Assembly (NCBI GenBank): GCA_965371445.1
Contig: CBDUYN010000049.1
Span: forward strand, 1 to 54,969
Direction of reading: 5' to 3'
Origin: DASWIG01 sp965371445
GTDB taxonomy: Bacteria > Acidobacteriota > Thermoanaerobaculia > Multivoradales > J023
Length of the DNA: 54,969 nt
This document shows positions 36,979 through 45,278 of the stretch, one piece after another. Under the pieces are notes generated by a model. It did not search any database. It saw nothing but the letters and a program-made list of their open reading frames with translations, and was not told the DNA's origin. Position numbers and translations under genes: made by a program. Numbering within the stretch: position 1 is the stretch's first letter; each line of letters begins with the position of its first letter.

Positions 36979-37727
36979 TGCGAGCTCTGACCGGTCAACA
37001 GGCCCTTCAGGCCTGGGAACGGGGCCAACGCCTGGACACCGTAGACCGGGCGTTGGCTTTGCTGTCTGCGGCGACGCCGGAGACGCTCCCCGAGCGGCTG
37101 GCCGAGCTCCCGGTTGGGCAACGCGACGGCCTGCTGATCCGGCTGCGCGAGCTCACCTTCGGGCGCGAGCAGAGGTGCTTCGCCCGCTGTCTGAAGTGCG
37201 ACGCTCCGCTGGAGTTCACGCTCGACCTGCGCACTTTTGACGCCGAGGCGGAGATGGCTCACAAAGCGCCGGCCGAGCGGTACTCGGTCGACGGCTACGA
37301 GATCCTCTTCCGTTTACCGAACAGCCTCGACATGAGGTTCCTCGCCGAGTACGGCACCGAGCTCGGCACGGCGCGGCAGATGTTGATCGACCGCTGTTTC
37401 CTCGAAGCTCGCCGGGGCCGTGAGGAGGTCTCGCCGGCGGAGTTGCCGGCCTCGGTGGTCGAGGCGGTGGGGCTGCGCATGGAGGAGCTTGATCCGCTGG
37501 CCGAGCTGCCGCTGGCGATCGATTGCGGCCGCTGCGGTTACGCGTGGGAGATCCTGCTCGACCTGGGGGTCCTGCTGTGGGACGAGGTCGAGGCCTCGGC
37601 CAAGAGCTTGCTTTACGAGGTCCACACGCTGGCGAGAGCCTACGGGTGGACCGAGTCCGAGATCCTGAGCTTGAGCGCCGCCCGGCGCAGGTCCTATCTG
37701 AGCCAGGTCAAGCCGAAAGGCGACTAG
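36978..37727 (+). CDS. T4 gp26-like baseplate protein with a Cys4 zinc site
   Basis: This 249-aa protein sits between the tube and the disordered protein, where clusters of this type encode a protein related to the T4 gp26/baseplate-hub assembly family. Cys71-x2-Cys74 (RCLKC) and Cys183-x2-Cys186 (CGRC) form a likely zinc site that joins two distant segments. Cys67 is an extra Cys nearby. The region between is helical (NSLDMRFLAEYGTELGTARQ). A role in assembling or folding the baseplate hub is inferred from position and family. Its start overlaps the tube stop codon. Confidence 0.7.
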   Translation: MRALTGQQALQAWERGQRLDTVDRALALLSAATPETLPERLAELPVGQRDGLLIRLRELTFGREQRCFARCLKCDAPLEFTLDLRTFDAEAEMAHKAPAERYSVDGYEILFRLPNSLDMRFLAEYGTELGTARQMLIDRCFLEARRGREEVSPAELPASVVEAVGLRMEELDPLAELPLAIDCGRCGYAWEILLDLGVLLWDEVEASAKSLLYEVHTLARAYGWTESEILSLSAARRRSYLSQVKPKGD

Positions 37728-37743
37728 TAAGAGGTAAGGGGAA

Positions 37744-40506
37744 ATGGCAGAGCCTCGGAGGGCCGACTACCTGACCCGCCTGGCGGCGCGGGCGCTCGGC
37801 ATGGCGCCTCTCGCGCAGGCGCGGATCCTGCCTCGCTTTGCCGACGAGTCGGAGCGACTGCACCTCGAGGGCGAGGAGTGGGCCGGTGGCGAGGTGGAGA
37901 TTCTGGTCCTCGACACGCCGCCTCCCAAACCCTCGGATCCGCGCCGGGCCTCGGCCCCGCGTCGAGCAGCCACCGAGGCGAAGCCGGTGGCCGCCTCCGG
38001 CAAGGGCGAGGAGCGTCCGGCAGAGGGGCGTTCCTGGTTGGAACGGCTCGGCCTGCGCCGCGGCGAGGTGGCGGCCAAAGAACCGTCGGCGACAGGGGAG
38101 CTTGCCGGCGAAGGCGCGCAGGCCGAGGGAGCCGACGCGCCCGGCGAAGAGGCGGCGGCGGAGTCCTCACCGTCGGGCGACGAGGCCGAGCCACCTCCTT
38201 CCTCGTCGGCCCCGGCGGGGCAGATCCCGCCCTCGGCGACCGGCGACCCCGCGACTCGATCCGCGGAGTCGCCGACCTCAGAAGCTTGGCGGTCGGAGGC
38301 CACGGACACCGAGCCGCCGTCCTTGCCGGTGGAAGAAACGGCGAAGGAGACCGGTGATCTTGGACGTCCGAGCCCAGCATCGCCGGAGCCCACGGACGTG
38401 CCAGGACGCTCGAGCCCTGAACCTTCGGAGACCCTGTCTTCCTCCGGCCCCCTCTCCCCGGCACAGCCGTCGGCCGAGGCAAAGTCGGTGGTCGGGGAGA
38501 GGGTTGGGGTGAGGGGCCCCGCTCCCCGCGAGATCGAGTCGGCACGCCGGGAGCTGGAATCGTTGCCGAGCGCTGAGCGCGTCGCGCCGTCGGCGGAGCT
38601 CCCGCGTTCGACCTCGGAGCCGGCCGCACCTTCCCGCGCGACGCGGTCGGCGGTCTCGCCGCCTGTGTCGCGTACGGTGGAAGATACGGATGCGTCCAGG
38701 CGTCCGAGAACGGCAGGGTTGGAGTCAGCGCGTCGGGAGCCCGGGGTGTTCTCGAACGCACAACAGGCTGATGAGCTGTCGCCGACGGTGGGGCCCCCGA
38801 AGGCCGAGTCAGCGAATGAAGCCGCTCGTGACGTGCGGGGTCGGCCGTCTTCGCCGGCCTCACCGTCCGCAGCGGAGGAGGAGCGCACGCGGTCTTCAAC
38901 GCCACAGCCGGTGCGGGCTTCCGAGGTCGAGCGCCCGCGGTCGGCAGCGGAAGCCGTGTCGGAGAGCACGAGCTCCGTGCCGGAAGGCACGATTCCTTCC
39001 TCGGAGAGCACAGTTTCTGCACTGGACAGCACGGATACTGTGCCAGAGAGCACAGCTCCCGTACAGGAGAGCAAGGTGTTTGTGCCGGAGAGCACAATCG
39101 AGTCGTCGAGCTTCGCCGAAACATCACGCCTTGGCGAGCCGCTGCCCACCGACGAAGCCTCCGCCGACGCGCTGTCAGGCGACGCTCCGTCCGTTGAGGC
39201 CCAGTCCGTCGAAGCTCCCTCCGTCGAAGCTCCCTCCGTCGAGACTTCCTCCGTTGAAGCTTCCTCGGTCGATGTGCCGATCGTCGAAGCGCCGGTCGAG
39301 GAGGCGCGAGGTGTCGAAGCGTCGCCGCCCTCCGAGGCCTCGGCGCGAGCCGACGCGGTTCCAGCGCGCGGCGAGGTGATCGAGGAGCCGTTCGAGGAGG
39401 CGTCGGAGTCTTCGGAGGTTCGTCCCGCCCCCCCTCGGGAGCCGCGGTTCGCGGAAGGGCCGATGGATCGAGAGCCACCGTCGGCCGCGGAGCCGCCACC
39501 GGCCGTCACGGAGGCCTTCGCCGCTCAGGACGAGGTCTTCGCGCCGGAGGCTCGACGTGAATCGGCGGTAGAGAGGGTGGAGACGCCTGGTGAGTCGGTG
39601 GGTTTCGAGGTACCCGGACGGCGGGAGCTCGTGGCGTCCGACGCGCCGGTCCTGGCAGCCCAGGGGCGCGAAACGGCTGCCGCGCAAGCGTCGCCCTGGA
39701 GCGGAGCCCCGGCCGCCCGGAAGTCGGCGCCGGCGGTGGGAGGGGCCGTTTCGGCGGTGGCCGGTAGCGTCGTCCAGCGGGCTCCGGCGGCCGTGGGGAG
39801 CTCGGGAACGGGTGCGGTGGGCGTGGGAGCGCCGGGACCGGCCGGAGAGGCCGCGGTCTCCGTCGTGCCGATCGTCACGAGTCTTTCACGGCAGGTCGCG
39901 TCGCCGAAGCGGTCTGCGGAGCCCGCATCGATCTTTGGGGGGCCGGCCGAGGGGCGGCCCGTGGCTGCGGAAACAGCGCAGGCCAGGTGGGACCGCGAGC
40001 CCCCGCCGCGGCTTGAGGTCTCGTTGCGCCGGATCTCGCCGCCAGACGTCGTCCGCGGCCGGCAGGAGCCGTCGGCCGCCAGGGATTTCGCCGCCGAGCC
40101 GGCACTGCCGGCGGACGTGGGGATGCCGGCGGAAGTGGCCACGGCCGACGCCGAGGCGACCTTTTTGAGCTCCAGGGAAGAGGCGGCGCTGGCAGCGCTC
40201 GAAGCGGCCGACCGGGCCGTCCTTGGCAGGGCGGGTCCCCTGCCGAGGCGCTCTCGTGACGCACGGTCCGCTGGTCTTGACACCTCCTGGGTCGTTTTTC
40301 CCGAGGCGGTTCCGGAACCGCTCGTTGGGGAGCGAAGAGGCGAAGACCGGAGCGAAAGTCCGGCATTCCGGGTTAGCATCGGCCGGCTGGAGATCACGAC
40401 GCCACCGCCCGAGCCGCCCGCGGTGCCCGCGGCGCCGGAGGGGCCGAGCGCCACCGCGGATTTGGAGACCTATCTGGAAAAGCGCCGAGCAGGACGATAC
40501 TCGTGA
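37744..40506 (+). CDS. Long disordered Ser/Pro/Glu/Ala-rich protein of the injection-system operon
   Basis: This 920-aa protein has two short ordered ends around a long disordered middle. The N-terminus (ADYLTRLAARALGMAPLAQA, about 8-27) and the C-terminus (FRVSIGRLEITTPPPEPP, then LETYLEKRRAGRY) look conserved; I recall similar ends on proteins at this position in other clusters. Residues about 60-800 are low complexity, with Ser/Thr/Pro/Glu repeats such as VEAPSVEAPSVE near residues 485-500. It ends in a GTGA overlap with the DUF4255 gene. The function is unknown. A flexible scaffold, length-setting part or cargo-binding chain are possibilities, none proven. ATG 37744 follows AAGGGG. Confidence 0.75.
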   Translation: MAEPRRADYLTRLAARALGMAPLAQARILPRFADESERLHLEGEEWAGGEVEILVLDTPPPKPSDPRRASAPRRAATEAKPVAASGKGEERPAEGRSWLERLGLRRGEVAAKEPSATGELAGEGAQAEGADAPGEEAAAESSPSGDEAEPPPSSSAPAGQIPPSATGDPATRSAESPTSEAWRSEATDTEPPSLPVEETAKETGDLGRPSPASPEPTDVPGRSSPEPSETLSSSGPLSPAQPSAEAKSVVGERVGVRGPAPREIESARRELESLPSAERVAPSAELPRSTSEPAAPSRATRSAVSPPVSRTVEDTDASRRPRTAGLESARREPGVFSNAQQADELSPTVGPPKAESANEAARDVRGRPSSPASPSAAEEERTRSSTPQPVRASEVERPRSAAEAVSESTSSVPEGTIPSSESTVSALDSTDTVPESTAPVQESKVFVPESTIESSSFAETSRLGEPLPTDEASADALSGDAPSVEAQSVEAPSVEAPSVETSSVEASSVDVPIVEAPVEEARGVEASPPSEASARADAVPARGEVIEEPFEEASESSEVRPAPPREPRFAEGPMDREPPSAAEPPPAVTEAFAAQDEVFAPEARRESAVERVETPGESVGFEVPGRRELVASDAPVLAAQGRETAAAQASPWSGAPAARKSAPAVGGAVSAVAGSVVQRAPAAVGSSGTGAVGVGAPGPAGEAAVSVVPIVTSLSRQVASPKRSAEPASIFGGPAEGRPVAAETAQARWDREPPPRLEVSLRRISPPDVVRGRQEPSAARDFAAEPALPADVGMPAEVATADAEATFLSSREEAALAALEAADRAVLGRAGPLPRRSRDARSAGLDTSWVVFPEAVPEPLVGERRGEDRSESPAFRVSIGRLEITTPPPEPPAVPAAPEGPSATADLETYLEKRRAGRYS
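39187..39264 (+). repeat. Short in-frame tandem repeat inside the disordered protein
   Basis: Units of 15 bp, close to TCCGTCGAAGCTCCC, are repeated about five times and encode S-V-E-A-P or close variants. The period is a multiple of three, so copy number can change without breaking the frame. Confidence 0.6.
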
Positions 40507-41810
40507 GCGACTACCGCGCCGTTGCCGCGACCACCGTGACCCTGCAGAACCTGCTCAGCCAGGCGATCAAGGAGCCCGTGCCGGGCGCCGTGGTGACGTC
40601 GGGACCGCCGCGTGACCTCCAGTCGCACGAATGCTCGGAGGGAGTCGTCAACGTCTTCCTCTACAAGGTCTACCCCAACGCCACCTGGCGCAACGAGGAG
40701 CTCCCCTACCGGCGATCCGACGGCACCTTGATCCGCAGGCCCCAGATGGCTCTCGACCTGCACTATCTCCTGACTTTCTACGGCGACGATTCGAAGCAGA
40801 TCCCGACGCTGCTGCTCGGCCTTTCCATGTCGGCGCTTCACGCCGAGCCCTATCCGAGCACGCGTCATGTGCCGCAGGCCGACGGCGATCCCGCCGAGGA
40901 GCGGGGGGACCTGCAGGTGCCGAGCGAATCGCCGGACCTGGGAGGCGCGGGGCTCTTGAGCCAGCCCCATCCGCTCTACTTCACCTTCCTGCCGCCGGGG
41001 CAGGACGACGTCACCCAGATCTGGTCGACGCTCTTCCACTTTCCCTACAGCCTTTCGGTGGCCTACCTCGCGACGGTGGTCCTGATCGAGCCCCTGGTGG
41101 TCCCGGAGCCGGCTTTGCCGGTACGCCAGGCGGTCATCCACACCCTTTCGACGGCCCAGCCGCAGCTCGAGGAGGTCTCCCCGCAGTACCTGCGCTACGC
41201 TCCGGGAGCGGAGCTCGTGCTGCGAGGGCGCCGCCTCGACGCCAAGCTCCTCCGGGTGCTCGTCGGCGAGCTCGACGCCGAGCCGATCCGGCGATCGGCC
41301 ACGGAGGTCACCGTTTTGCTGCCCGACGGTATTCAGGCAGGCGCTCACCTGGTCCGTGTGGCGCACGGCAGGCCGCTTGGGCCCGAGGGCGAGGTGCATT
41401 GGGACGTCGAGACCCATCCGTTGGCCTTTCTGTTGCGGCCGGTGGTCCTCGAGGCCGCGGCCGGCGCCGTGCCGGAGGATTCGAGGGAACCGGCCGACCC
41501 ACCGCAACCGCCGGCCGTCCGGCGCCTGTTGCACGTCAAGCTGGCGCCGGCCGTGCGGGCGCGGACCGAGGTGGTGCTAATGCTCAACGAGTCGCCGCTG
41601 CCGAGTGACAGGGCACCGCGGCGTTATGCCTTCCACGGCGTGGCGGAGCCGTCGTTGCCCGACGTCTTGCAGGTGGCGGCCGACCTCTTGCCGGGCCGCT
41701 ATCTCGTCCGCGTCCAGATCCGTGGCGTCCCCAGCCCGCTCACCGTCGACGAGGATCCGGAAAGTCCCACCTACCGGCACTACAAGGGTCCGGTGATCAC
41801 CGTTCGTTGA
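40503..41810 (+). CDS. DUF4255 tail-terminator (cap) protein with a TIG-like domain
   Basis: The first 200 residues of this 435-aa protein match the DUF4255/Pvc16-type N-terminal domain, with VNVFLYKVYPNATWRNEELPYR and LDLHYLLTFYGDD. Members cap the distal end of the tube and sheath. Residues about 215-290 (EEVSPQYLRYAPGAELVLRG) resemble a TIG-like beta-sandwich, and a second beta domain follows to the C-terminus. The GTG start overlaps the stop of the disordered protein by 4 nt, and the ATPase gene follows after 10 nt. The extra domains may extend the cap, which is inference. Confidence 0.85.
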   Translation: MSDYRAVAATTVTLQNLLSQAIKEPVPGAVVTSGPPRDLQSHECSEGVVNVFLYKVYPNATWRNEELPYRRSDGTLIRRPQMALDLHYLLTFYGDDSKQIPTLLLGLSMSALHAEPYPSTRHVPQADGDPAEERGDLQVPSESPDLGGAGLLSQPHPLYFTFLPPGQDDVTQIWSTLFHFPYSLSVAYLATVVLIEPLVVPEPALPVRQAVIHTLSTAQPQLEEVSPQYLRYAPGAELVLRGRRLDAKLLRVLVGELDAEPIRRSATEVTVLLPDGIQAGAHLVRVAHGRPLGPEGEVHWDVETHPLAFLLRPVVLEAAAGAVPEDSREPADPPQPPAVRRLLHVKLAPAVRARTEVVLMLNESPLPSDRAPRRYAFHGVAEPSLPDVLQVAADLLPGRYLVRVQIRGVPSPLTVDEDPESPTYRHYKGPVITVR

Positions 41811-41820
41811 GGCGAGGACC

Positions 41821-43845
41821 GTGAAGCTCCTGGATCACCCCACCCGCTGGCAGCAACCCGCCGATTACCTGACGGCGCTCGAGGAGGTCCGCCGGGCGCT
41901 CATCCGCTGGGCGGCGCGTTACGACCCGGAAGCAGCGGTGCAATTGGAGGAGCTCGAAGAGGAATCGGCGGCGACACCGGAGGAGGCCGCCCAGGCTCCC
42001 AAGACCCTGGCGACGCTGGTCAAGGTCTTCGAGCTCTCGCCTTTTGCGCGCGACGTCCTGATGCTTTGCGCCGGGATGGAGCTGGACGCCGTCTTTGCGC
42101 CGTTGTGCGCCCAGGCCCAGGCGGATCCGAAACGGGCCTATCCGACGTTCGGCCTCGCTCTGGCGGCGCTTCCCGGGGCGAGTTGGCAGGCGCTGCTCCC
42201 CGACGCTCCGCTGCGTTACTGGCAACTGGTGCGAATCGACCCGGGGGAGAACCTGACCACCGGCCAGCTTCGCATCGACGAACGGATCCTGCACTACCTG
42301 CTGGGCTTCGAGTGCCGCGACGAGCGGCTGGCGGGAATCGTCGAGCCAGTAGGCTACGACGAGGATCTCGTGCCGTCGCACCGGCGGATCGTCGAGCACC
42401 TGGTGGCGACCTGGGAGCGGACGCTCGGGACGGCGGACTTTCCCGTCGTCGAGCTCTGTGGCCCGGAGGTGTCGAGCAAACGCTCGATCGCCGCGGCCGC
42501 CTGCGCCCGCCTGGGCTGGAAGCTCCACGCGCTGCCGGTCGAGGCGTTGCCCCAAGAAGCGCACGACCTCGACGGCCTGATCCGGCTGTGGCACCGCGAC
42601 GCGATCTTAAGCGGCGCGGCGCTCTTGCTCGAAGGCGACGAGGTGGGGCGCGACGACGCCCGGGAGGCCTCGGTGCGCCGCTTTGTCGACCTAAGCCGCG
42701 GCGGTTTGATCGTGACTCGGCGCCGGCGCCTCGGACGGCCGCATCGACCGGTGTTGAGCATCGACGTCGCCAAGCCCCGTCTCGAAGAGCAACGCGACCT
42801 CTGGCACGAGACGCTGGCCCCGGTCGAGATGTCCGACGCCGAGACGGCGGCCCAGGTCGAGACGCTGATCGAGCAGTTCCACCTCGACGTGAAACAGATT
42901 CGAAACGCCTGCTTCGACGCCCTGGGCCGCCTCGATTCCGCGGCGGAGGACGGCGGCGAAGAGGCGCCGGAGAAGCCGGCCGATCTCGGGGCGACCCTGT
43001 GGGCCTGTTGCCGGGAGAGAGCGCGTCCGGAGCTGGCGGACCTGGCGGAGCGCGTCGTGGCGCGGGCCACCTGGGAGCAGCTGATCCTGCCGGAAGCGCA
43101 GCTTATGACGCTGCGCGAGATCGCTGTGCACGTGCGGCGCCGGGGCAAGGTCTACCGCACCTGGGGTTTCGCGGAGCAGTCGAGCCGTGGGGTCGGGGTG
43201 TCGACGCTCTTTGCCGGCTCTAGCGGCACCGGCAAGACGATGGCGGCCGAGGTCCTGGCCGCGGAGCTCGATTTGGACCTCTACCGGATCGACCTTTCTT
43301 CGGTGGTCTCGAAATACATCGGCGAAACGGAGAAAAACCTCCAGCGGGTCTTCGACGCGGCCGACCTCGGCGGCGCGATCCTGCTCTTTGACGAGGCCGA
43401 CGCGCTTTTCGGCCGGCGCAGCGAGGTCAAAGACAGCCACGACCGGCACGCCAACATCGAGGTCAGCTACCTGCTCCAGCGGATGGAGACCTACCGTGGC
43501 TTGGCGATTTTGACCACCAACCTGCGCGATGCCCTCGATCCGGCCTTCAAGCGGCGGCTGCGGTTCATCGTCGAGTTCCCCTTTCCCGACGTGGCCCAGC
43601 GGCGGGAGATCTGGCGGCGGACCTTTCCGTCGAAGACACCGACCGCGGAGCTGAGATTCGACCGCCTGGCGCGGCTCAACCTGGCCGGCGGACACATTCG
43701 AAACATCGCGATCAACGCCGCCTTTCTGGCCGCCGACGAGGACCGTCCGGTCAGCATGCGCGATCTCCTGATCGCCGCGCGGCGGGAGTTCGCGAAGCTT
43801 GAGCGGCCGTTGTCCGAGGCCGAGACTCGGGACTGGCTGAGCTGA
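41821..43845 (+). CDS. AAA+ ATPase of the injection system (Pvc15/Afp15-like)
   Basis: This 674-aa protein has an N-terminal helical region followed by a first, probably degenerate ATPase-like segment (about 170-330). The active AAA+ domain spans about 420-650. Walker A is AGSSGTGKT with Lys472, and Walker B is LLFDEADALF with Asp524 and Glu525. Sensor-1 Asn is in ILTTNLRDALDPAF, and the Arg-rich KRRLRF follows. Homologues are found in almost all clusters of this type and are thought to help assemble or disassemble particles. It starts with GTG 41821. A small gene follows 13 nt later. Confidence 0.92.
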   Translation: MKLLDHPTRWQQPADYLTALEEVRRALIRWAARYDPEAAVQLEELEEESAATPEEAAQAPKTLATLVKVFELSPFARDVLMLCAGMELDAVFAPLCAQAQADPKRAYPTFGLALAALPGASWQALLPDAPLRYWQLVRIDPGENLTTGQLRIDERILHYLLGFECRDERLAGIVEPVGYDEDLVPSHRRIVEHLVATWERTLGTADFPVVELCGPEVSSKRSIAAAACARLGWKLHALPVEALPQEAHDLDGLIRLWHRDAILSGAALLLEGDEVGRDDAREASVRRFVDLSRGGLIVTRRRRLGRPHRPVLSIDVAKPRLEEQRDLWHETLAPVEMSDAETAAQVETLIEQFHLDVKQIRNACFDALGRLDSAAEDGGEEAPEKPADLGATLWACCRERARPELADLAERVVARATWEQLILPEAQLMTLREIAVHVRRRGKVYRTWGFAEQSSRGVGVSTLFAGSSGTGKTMAAEVLAAELDLDLYRIDLSSVVSKYIGETEKNLQRVFDAADLGGAILLFDEADALFGRRSEVKDSHDRHANIEVSYLLQRMETYRGLAILTTNLRDALDPAFKRRLRFIVEFPFPDVAQRREIWRRTFPSKTPTAELRFDRLARLNLAGGHIRNIAINAAFLAADEDRPVSMRDLLIAARREFAKLERPLSEAETRDWLS

Positions 43846-43858
43846 GAGGAGACCGGCC

Positions 43859-44221
43859 GTGAAGATCGACTTGTTGATCGACCGTCTGACGCTCCAGGGC
43901 GTCTCGCGGGCGACGGCCGACGAGGTGGCCGCGGCCATCCAGGCGGAGCTCGAGCGCCAGGCCGAGCTCTACGGGTTGCCGGCGATGGCCGACGGTGGCG
44001 CGGTGAAGCTGGACCTGGCGTCGTTCGAGGTGCGCCCCGGAGCTTCCGTGCGCGAGATCGCCGGCCGTATCGCCCGCGAGCTCATCACGAGCTGGCATCG
44101 CCAGGCCGGAGGAAGCTTGCCTGTGGATTTGGATCGGGCGAAGCCGGCGGCGGAGGCGCCGTCCGGGGCAGGGGCCGAAGGGGCCGAGGGCGCGCTTGAT
44201 TCCAAACCGCCGGCCTCATAG
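43859..44221 (+). CDS. Small uncharacterised protein of the injection-system operon
   Basis: This 120-aa protein starts at GTG, with AGAGGAG 7 nt upstream, which makes translation likely. The first 85 residues are amphipathic helix and one strand (MKIDLLIDRLTLQGVSRATA; VREIAGRIARELITSW). The last 35 are low-complexity Ala/Gly/Glu. I do not recognise the family. Similar small ORFs often sit between the ATPase and the baseplate genes. It could be a chaperone or adaptor, but nothing in the sequence shows this. Confidence 0.65.
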   Translation: MKIDLLIDRLTLQGVSRATADEVAAAIQAELERQAELYGLPAMADGGAVKLDLASFEVRPGASVREIAGRIARELITSWHRQAGGSLPVDLDRAKPAAEAPSGAGAEGAEGALDSKPPAS

Positions 44222-44315
44222 AATGACGGGTACGTTTTCTGGCCCCGAAGGGTCTTGCCGTCGTCCAGGTCGATCCAGGCGTTTTCCGATTTCTGCTTCC
44301 CTGGCGAAGGCGTAG

Positions 44316-44972
44316 ATGGAGAGATTCGAGATGCCGATACCTCAGCCACCCTCGCAAAGGACCCTGCTGCTGCGCGGCGCGCTGGTGGGCGTCGACCTCG
44401 ACAATCCGTTCAACACCTCTTTCGTGCCGTTTCAGTACAACCCGCTGGAGGTGAAGCGCTCGCTCACTCCCAAGACTTACCAGGCGGCCAAGGGCGACAT
44501 CCGTTTCACCGGCGCACCGACGGAGAGCCTGAGCCTCAAGGTGCAGCTCCAGGCCGTCGACGCTCTGGTCAAAGGCACGGCCGACAGCCTCTATGCGCGG
44601 CTCGCGGCGATGGAGCTTCTGATCTACCCTTCGAGCGTCCAGTTCGTCCAGTACTACGACGACGTCCACAGCGCCAAGCTCTGGGCAGCGCCGCCGCAGT
44701 CGCCGCGGACGCTCTTCATCTGGGGACCTGGGAGGATCCTGCCGGTCACCTTGAAGAAGATGGACATCAACGAGACCCAGTTCAATCCCGCGCTGGGTCC
44801 GATCCTCGCCGACGTCGACCTGAGCATGGACGTCCTGCCGCTGGAGTACTCGGAGGGCACCGACTTCGGCCTGCTGCTCGCCAACCTGGTGCGGATGGAG
44901 GTGCGCAAGGTGACGTTTCAGACGCAGCAGGCGGCCGAAGCGATCAGCGACATCGCCTCGCTGCTCCTCTGA
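44316..44972 (+). CDS. Tube-baseplate adaptor protein (CIS_tube family, Pvc7/Afp7-like N-terminal part)
   Basis: This 218-aa protein has the family signature FVPFQYNPLEVKRSLTPKTY near its N-terminus, followed by FTGAPTESLSLKVQL and LFIWGPGRILPVTLKKMDI. The protein joins the tube to the central hub. In Photorhabdus systems this domain is fused to a LysM domain. Here the LysM-like part is a separate gene that starts 26 nt downstream, so the pair looks like a split version. ATG 44316 gives MERFEMPIP; ATG 44331 is an alternative. A 94-nt gap precedes it. Confidence 0.82.
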   Translation: MERFEMPIPQPPSQRTLLLRGALVGVDLDNPFNTSFVPFQYNPLEVKRSLTPKTYQAAKGDIRFTGAPTESLSLKVQLQAVDALVKGTADSLYARLAAMELLIYPSSVQFVQYYDDVHSAKLWAAPPQSPRTLFIWGPGRILPVTLKKMDINETQFNPALGPILADVDLSMDVLPLEYSEGTDFGLLLANLVRMEVRKVTFQTQQAAEAISDIASLLL

Positions 44973-44998
44973 AGCGGCGAGCGCGAGGGGACTGCGTC

Positions 44999-45277
44999 GT
45001 GTTCACGAGCCAGAGCCGCTACTACCCCCTGGGCGATCTCGTCCACGTCGACGAGAACGGCCGCCGGCACACCTACAAGGAGCGCCGGTTCGTTCGCGGC
45101 GAGCCGCGCCTCGCCGGCCGCACCGCGGTGGGGCAGGGCGAGCGGATCGACCTCCTGGCCTTCCGGACCCTGAAGGCACCCGGCCTCTACTGGCGGTTGT
45201 GCGACGCGAACCGCGTCTTGAACCCCTTCGAGCTGAACGAGACCGACGGCCGGTCGCTCCTCGTCCCGGAGCTCTGA
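44999..45277 (+). CDS. Short LysM-like baseplate protein
   Basis: This 92-aa protein starts at GTG 44999 after a GAGGGG-like site. The C-terminal half, GQGERIDLLAFRTLKAPGLYWRLCDANRVLNPFEL, matches the LysM-like module often seen after the tube adaptor (pattern GDRLDxLA, YWRxCDAN, and a final VPEL). The N-terminal half is a beta-rich region (YYPLGDLVHVDENGRRHTYK). It probably packs on the adaptor or the hub. Its stop is 1 nt from the hub gene start. Confidence 0.75.
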   Translation: MFTSQSRYYPLGDLVHVDENGRRHTYKERRFVRGEPRLAGRTAVGQGERIDLLAFRTLKAPGLYWRLCDANRVLNPFELNETDGRSLLVPEL

Positions 45278-45278
45278 G

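Noticed and set aside
44222..44349. Readable minus-strand peptide (containing NAWIDLDDGKTLRGQ) in the gap before the tube adaptor gene
   Set aside because: It is short, runs against the operon, has no start signal and continues into the antisense of the preceding gene. Probably chance.
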